A stretch of DNA of 64,000 bases from Ceratotherium simum simum (taxonomy: Eukaryota > Chordata > Mammalia > Perissodactyla > Rhinocerotidae): positions 9,008,181-9,072,180 of the forward strand of contig NW_004454170.1 of NCBI RefSeq assembly GCF_000283155.1, given 5' to 3'. Below, one piece after another: positions 58,708 to 64,000 of the stretch. Position 1 is the stretch's first letter; each line of letters begins with the position of its first letter. The notes beneath the pieces were generated by a model. That model did no database searches and had not been told where the DNA came from. It was given only the letters and a program-made list of their open reading frames with translations. The position numbers and the translations under genes are program-made.

Positions 58708-58973
58708 AGGATTTCCTTCTTTTTCAAAGCTGAATAATAGTCCATTGTATACATATATATGTATATATAATTCCATTAATATAGACTATTATTATATAAT
58801 TATATATGATGTAATATATATACTGTAATTAGATATACATATACTACATTTTCTTTATAATTCATCCATTAATGGACATTTAGATTGTTTCTATATCTTG
58901 GCAATTGTGAATAATGCTGTAATGAACATGGGGATATAGATAAGTCTTTGAGATACTGATTTTGTTTCCTTTG

Positions 58974-59176
58974 AAATTTTATTTATTTATTTAATTTTCC
59001 CCCAAAGCCCCAGTAGATAGTTGCATGTCATAGCTGCACATCCTTCTAGTTGCTATATGTGGGACGCGGCCTCAGCATGGCTGGAGAAGTGGTGTGTTGG
59101 TGCACGCCCGGGATCCAAACCCGGGCTGCCAGCAGCAGAGCGCACACACTTAACTGCTAAGCCACGGGGCCGGCCC
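58974..59176 (-). mobile_element. ERE SINE, antisense, with 17-bp duplication
   Basis: CCCCCAAAGCCCCAGTAGAT, CCTCAGCATGGCTGGAGAAG, GGGATCCAAACCCGGGCTGC, GCTAAGCCACGGGGCCGGCC. Duplication TGATTTTGTTTCCTTTG at 58957-58973 and 59177-59193. Confidence 0.95.
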
Positions 59177-60014
59177 TGATTTTGTTTCCTTTGGATATAG
59201 ACCCAGAAGTGGGATTGCTGGATCGTATAGTAGTTCTATCTGTAATTTCTTGAGGAACTTTCATATTGTTTTCTGTAGTGGCTGTACCAGTTTACTTTCC
59301 CACCAACCATATACAATAGTTCCCTTTTCTCCACATCCTCGCCAACACTGAATTATCTTGTGTCTTTTTGGTAATAGACATCCTCACAGGTGTGAGCTGG
59401 TATCTCATTGTGGTTTTGATTTGCATTTCCCTGATGATTAGTGATGAGCACCTTTTCATGTGCCTGTTGGCCATTTGTATGTCTTCTTTGGAGAAATATC
59501 TACTCAGGTCCTTTGCCCATTTTTTAACTGAGTTATTTGTTTTTTTGCCATTGAGTTGTATGAGTTCCTTATATATACATTGCATATTTATCTCTTATCA
59601 GATATGTGATTTATAAATATTTTCTTCCATTCCATAGATTACCTTTTCTTTTTGTTGATGGTTTCCTTTGCTGTGCAGAGCTTTTTAGTTTAATGTAGTC
59701 CCATTTGTTTAGTTTTGCTTTTTTGCCTTTGCTTTTGGTGTCACATCCAAAAAAAATCATAGGAGTTTTATGGTTTTGGGTCTTATGTTCAAGTCTGTAA
59801 TCGATTTTGAGCTGATTTTTGTGTATAGTTTGACAGTGGGCCAGTTTCATTTTTTCTCTGTGTGACTGTCCAGTTTTCCCAATGCCATTTATTGAAGAGA
59901 CTATCCTTTCCCCACGTACTCTTGTCAAAGATTAGTTGACCATATTTGCAAGGGTTTATTTCTGGGCTCTCTATTGTGTTTCATTGCCCATGTGTCTTTT
60001 TTTTTTTTTTTTTA

Positions 60015-60200
60015 ATGTCTGGAGCCATTTTTGGTTGTTACAACTTGAAATCTTGTCACAACTTGGTTTCTGCTTGGAATCTAGTGGGTAGAGGCCAGGG
60101 ATATGGCTAAATATCCTACAATGCCTACCAAAGCCCTTCACAACACAGAATAATCCAGTCCTAAATGATAATAGTGAAAAAGTTGAGAAACTCTGCCCTA
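60015..60200 (+). repeat. MER5A-type hAT MITE
   Basis: AATGTCTGGAGCCATTTTTG, CTAGTGGGTAGAGGCCAGGG, CATCCTACAATGC is stretched over ATATCCTACAATGCCTACC; the end is AGTTGAGAAACTCTGCCCTA. Confidence 0.8.
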
Positions 60201-60843
60201 GTCCAAACTGCTAAAATCTCTTACTTGAAATACTGTAATAGCCATCTAACTGGGTTTCCTTCTTTTACTTTTACCCTTATACAATCTCTTCCCTGCAAAG
60301 CACAGCCATATGATACTTTAAAAACATAAATCCATCTTGACACTCCCCTGCTTAACACCCTCCAATTGCTTTCCACTATACTTAGGATGAAATCCCAACT
60401 TCTTAACATAAAGCTTGTTTTATATTTCTACATTATCTGGTCCTTACTTACGTATTACTTCTTTACATACCACTCCCCTTTGACTACTATGCTTGAAATT
60501 TACCTACTATCTTTCTGAACATCAAAAATGCTAAACTTGCTCTGCCTCAGGGCTTTGCACTTACGTTCCATCTGCTTGAAGTCCTTTCCAATGAGTTTTC
60601 ACATAGCTGGCTGATCTCTCATCTTTCAAATCTAAGATCAAATGTCACCTCCTTAAAGGCAGACACTGCCTATCTACCAGGGCATTATCAATTATATCAC
60701 TTGTTTATTTCCTTCATAACACATCATTAGAAATCATTTTGTTTCTTTTCTTTCCCAAAACTAGACTGTAAGCTCTTTGAATGTAGATATCTTGTCTGTT
60801 TGTTCACCACTATCTTTCCAGTACTGGATCAGGGGCTTAATAA
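60200..60843 (+). repeat. L2 LINE 3' region, sense
   Basis: CTTAGGATGAAATCCCAACT, CAAATGTCACCTCCTTAAAG, CTAGACTGTAAGCTCTTTGA, CCAGTACTGGATCAGGGGCT. Confidence 0.8.
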
Positions 60844-63520
60844 ATAAATTTTCTATGTATAGAATCATGTTATCCACAAACAGTGAAAGTTTCACTTCTT
60901 CCTTTCCAATTTGAGTACCTTTTATTTCTTTTTGCCTAATTGCTCTGGCCAAAACCTCCAGTACAATGTTGAATAGGAGTGGTGAGAGTAGCGACCCTTG
61001 TCTTGTTCCTGTTCTCAGAGGGATGGCTTTCAGTTTTTCACCATTAAGTATGATTTTGGCTGTGGGTGTTGATGTACTTTCCTTCTATACCCATTTTTTA
61101 AAAAAATTTTTATTTATTTATTTTTTTCCCCCAAAGCCCCAGCAGATAGCTGCATGTCATAGCTGCACATCCTTCCAGCTGCTGCATGCGGGACGCGGCC
61201 CCAGCATGGCCAGAGAAGCGTCGTGTCGGTGCGTGCCCAGGACCGAACCCAGGCCGCCAGCAGCAGAGCACGCGCACCCAACCGCCAAGCCACGGGGCCG
61301 GCCCCCTTATATACCCATTTTATTGAGAGTTTTTATTATAAGTGGATGTTGGATCTAGTCAAATGCTTTCTCTGCATCTCTTGAGATGATCATGTGATTT
61401 TTATCCCTCATTTTGTTAATGTGGTGTATCTTATTGATTGATTTGCAAATGTTGAACCATCCCTGCATCCCTAGTATAAATCCCACTTGATCATAGTGTA
61501 TGATCCTTTTAGTGTATTGCTGTATTCAGTTTGCCAGTATTTTGCTGAGGATTTTTGCATCTATGTTCATCAGTGATATTGGCCTATAATTTTCCTTCTT
61601 TGTGGTGTTCTTGTCTGGTTTTGGTATGAGGGTAATGTTGGCCTAATAGAATGAGTTAGGAAGCATTCTGTCTTCTTCAGTTTTTTGGAATAGTTTGAGA
61701 AGGATAGGTATTAAATCTTTGAATGTTTGGTAAAGTTCTCAGAGAAGCCGTCTAGTCCCAGACTTTTGTTTTTTGGGAGGTTTTTGATTACTGTTTCAAT
61801 CTCTTGTGATTGGTCTATTCAGATTCTCTATTTCTTCTTGATTCAGTTTTGGGAGGTTGTATGAGTCTAATAATTTATCCATTTCTTCTAGGTTATCCAA
61901 TTTGTTGGCATATAGTTTTTCATAGTATTCTCTAATAATCCTTTGTATTTCTGTGGTATCCATTGTAGTTTCTCCTCTTTCATTTCTGATTTTATTTATT
62001 TGAGCCTTCTCTCTTTTTCTCTTAGTGAGTCTGGCTAATGGTTTGTCAATTTTGTTTATCTTCTCAAAGAACCAGCTCTCAGTTTCATTGATCTTTTCTA
62101 CTGTGTTTTTTTTTAAGTCTCTATTTCATTTATTTCTGCTCTAATTTTTACTATTTCCCTCATTCTGCTGACTTTGGGCTTTGTTTGTTCTTTTTCTAGT
62201 TCTATTAGGTGTAGTTTAAGATTACTTATTTGAGATTTTTCTTCTTTGTTGAGGTGGGCCTGTATTGCTGTAAATTTCCCTCTTAGAGCCACTTTTGCTG
62301 CATCCCATAAGAGTTGGTATGTTGTATTTTCATTTTCATTTGTCTCCAGGTATTTTTTGATTTCTCCTTTGATTTCTTCATTGATCCAATGGTTGTTCAG
62401 TAGCATGTTGTTTAATGTCCACATATTTGTGACTTTCCCAGCCTTTTTCTTGTGGTTGATTTCTAGTTTCATAGCATTGTGGTTGGAAAATATGCTTGAT
62501 ATGATTTCAATCTTCTTAAATTTATTGAGGCTTCCCTTGTTTCCCAACATATGGTCTGTCTTTGAGAATGTTCCATATGCATCTGAGAAGAATGTGTATT
62601 CTGCTGTTTTTGGATGGAATGTTATATATATATCTATTAAGTCCATCTGATCAAGTGTTTCATTTAAATCCACTATTTCCTTGTTGACTTTCTGTCTGGG
62701 TGATCTATCTGTTGCTGTAAGTGGGTTGTTGAGGTCCCCTACTATTATTTGTTCCTTTAGATCTGTTAATAGTTGCTTTATATACTTTGGTGCTCCTGTG
62801 TTAGGTGCATATATTCATAACTGTTATGTCTTCTTGGTGGAATGTCCCTTTTATCATTATATACTGCCCTTCTTTGTCTCTCATTACCTGTTTTATCTTG
62901 AAGTCTACTTTGTCTGATATAAGTATGGCAACACCTGCTTTCTTTTGCTTGCCATTTGCTTGGAGTATTGTCTTCCGTGCCTTCACTCTGAGCCTGTGTT
63001 TATCTTTAGAGCTGAGATGCGTTTGCTGGAGGCAGCATATTGTTGGGTCTTGTTTTTTAATCCATCCAGCTACTCTGTGTCTTTTGGTTGGAGAAGTCAA
63101 TCCATTTACATTTAGAGTGATTATTGATATATGAGGGCTTAATACTGCCATTTTATTTCTTGTTTTCCAGTTGTTCTATATATCCATTGTTTCTCTTCCC
63201 TTGTATTTTTGGCTGGGCTAGCATTCATGGGCAGGCTAGGCTGTCCCTGCCTCCTCTTAGAATCATGCCAGCCAGCCACTGTGTGAGGACCTGCGACCTG
63301 GCTTGCTGCTGCCAGGGAGGGGGAGGGGTGCACTCACCTATCTCCACTGCTTCCTGGGGATCCAGTCCACTCACCTTCAGATGTATAGTTGCGTGGGTCT
63401 CTCAGGCATCCTGTTGTGTTGTGTGGGTATCCTTCATTGGTCAATGAATGTCCGTTTAGTTGTAATTCAGAGGGGGAGAGACAAAGGGAACAGCTTACTC
63501 CTCCATGTTGCTGATGTCAC
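60843..63520 (-). mobile_element. L1 LINE, antisense, ORF2 without ORF1
   Basis: 60843-62670 carries reversed reverse-transcriptase-side ORF2 text (GAGTGGTGAGAGTAGCGACC, CCACTTGATCATAGTGTATG, CCAATTTGTTGGCATATAGT). 62113-62673 and 62801-63151 translate on the minus strand as ORF2 endonuclease pieces with the NVNGL and CCLQQTHL motifs. The catalytic Glu of the usual QETHL is Gln, and the SDH motif reads SNH. ORF2 begins near 63151, and only about 370 bp of 5'UTR-like sequence lies beyond it. Interrupted by an ERE at 61098. Not functional. Confidence 0.82.
61098..61306 (-). mobile_element. ERE SINE, antisense
   Basis: CCCCCAAAGCCCCAGCAGAT, CGGCCCCAGCATGGCCAGAG, GACCGAACCCAGGCCGCC, CCAAGCCACGGGGCCGGCCC. 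Duplication TATACCCATTTT at 61086-61097 and 61310-61321. Inserted in the L1 ORF2 region. Confidence 0.93.
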
Positions 63521-63892
63521 CCCCTAAATGTCACCATGTCATTGCTGTATGAATGCAAGAACTAGAAGAAAAATGGTTTTACCTACAGAAATGGCTAAGT
63601 CTCCAGAAAATTTTGGTTTTATTTATTTTTTATTTATTTATTTTTAGCTCAGTATTTTTTTTATTACCACTTCTAAAAAACATGTTACAACTGAAATGCC
63701 ATGTTCTAAAATTCCAAAATTATGTTCAGCAAAAGATCTGATTTAGAAACCATTTTGAGATATAGTCTCTGAGTTCACTATCGCACTGATGCTCTCCTCT
63801 GTCCATCCCAGATGGACAGTTCTTTGAGATGCAACTCATGTCCTATCATCGTGTTCTTTTATATCACATTCTTAGCAATAGCTTTTACTCTG
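63521..63892. other. unassigned AT-rich sequence
   Basis: Nothing recognised beyond short (TTTA)n runs around 63620-63645. Confidence 0.4.
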
Positions 63893-64000
63893 CATTTTTT
63901 TTTTATTGATGTTTTAATGGTTTCTAACATTGTGAAATTTTGGGTTGTACATTTTTGTTTGTCCATCACCATATATATGACTCCCTTCACCCCTTGTGCC
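63893..64000 (-). mobile_element. L1 3' end, antisense, cut by the window edge
   Basis: TTTTATTGATGTTTTAATGG, CATTGTGAAATTTTGGGTTG, GTCCATCACCATATATATGA, CTTCACCCCTTGTGCC: same subfamily as 32688-32865. Confidence 0.75.

Larger units (their letters stand above)
57725..60000 (-). mobile_element. L1 LINE, antisense, with nested EREs
   Basis: CAGCTTTATTGGGGTATAAT, GATTTGATATATGTATACAT, CTCCACATCCTCGCCAACAC, GATTTGCATTTCCCTGATGA, CCCCACGTACTCTTGTCAAA. 3'UTR plus ORF2 C-terminal region; 5' truncated at about 60000 in a T-run. Confidence 0.88.

Noticed and set aside
60000..60843. Treating the L1 pieces at 57725-60000 and 60843-63520 as one element split by insertion
   Set aside because: The intervening L2 and MER5A are far older than L1 and cannot have inserted into it, so two separate L1 pieces are more likely.
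62113..62673. 186-residue minus-strand ORF as a possible host gene
   Set aside because: It is the endonuclease and linker part of a dead L1 ORF2.

Overview
The window is mammalian nuclear DNA from an odd-toed ungulate (Perissodactyla). The evidence is at least a dozen tRNA-derived ERE-type SINEs (5' end of the GGGGCCGGCCC..GTGG..GTTAAGTGC type, with RNA polymerase III A- and B-box-like blocks). Many carry clean 9-19 bp target-site duplications. ERE SINEs are a perissodactyl hallmark. The variant forms here would suit rhinoceros or tapir as well as horse; I cannot settle the species from sequence alone. No bacterial, phage, CRISPR or operon-like structure is present.

One protein-coding gene can be fully read: TRAF5 (TNF receptor-associated factor 5), on the + strand. 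Ten coding exons run from the ATG at 23194 to the TAG ending at 40366. All introns are GT-AG, the exon lengths sum to 1677 nt, and the frame stays open, giving a 558-residue protein. It has an N-terminal RING finger with a C3HC3D ligand set, five TRAF-type zinc fingers, a coiled coil (TRAF-N) and a TRAF-C/MATH domain carried mostly by one large last exon. Only one base of 5'UTR precedes the ATG in its exon, so the promoter and leader exon lie upstream. Positions 1-23192 therefore look like intron 1 or upstream DNA; no CpG island marks a TRAF5 promoter there.

Downstream, the TRAF5 3'UTR probably extends to one of three AATAAA signals (41167, 41622 or 42665) and contains a Tigger-like transposon remnant. 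About 6 kb beyond the last of these lies the only CpG island, about 48690-49430. It has GC boxes, an ETS site and a possible splice donor, but no recognisable protein ORF. By position it most likely corresponds to the promoter of the lncRNA that follows TRAF5 in human (LINC00467/C1orf97). The sequence to 64000 would then be intronic or intergenic to that locus.

Layout: 1-23192, probable TRAF5 intron 1 with ancient MIR and L2 elements, LTRs, four EREs and a three-level nest (Charlie DNA transposon containing L1 containing a solo LTR). 23193-40366, TRAF5 coding exons with repeat-filled introns. 40367-42690, 3'UTR. 42690-48690, intergenic L2 and L1. 48690-49430, CpG-island promoter. 49430-64000, mostly L1 in both orientations with nested EREs, a possible retrocopied transcript fragment (51639-52152) and an L1 that appears to lack ORF1 (60843-63520).

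I did not find a convincing undescribed biological system. The best leads are the bidirectional-looking CpG island abutting an L1, the modular exon/zinc-finger phase of TRAF5, a perfect 18-bp inverted repeat at the window start, and several unusual nested or chimeric retroelements. Repeat family names come from memory of consensus sequences and their edges are approximate.
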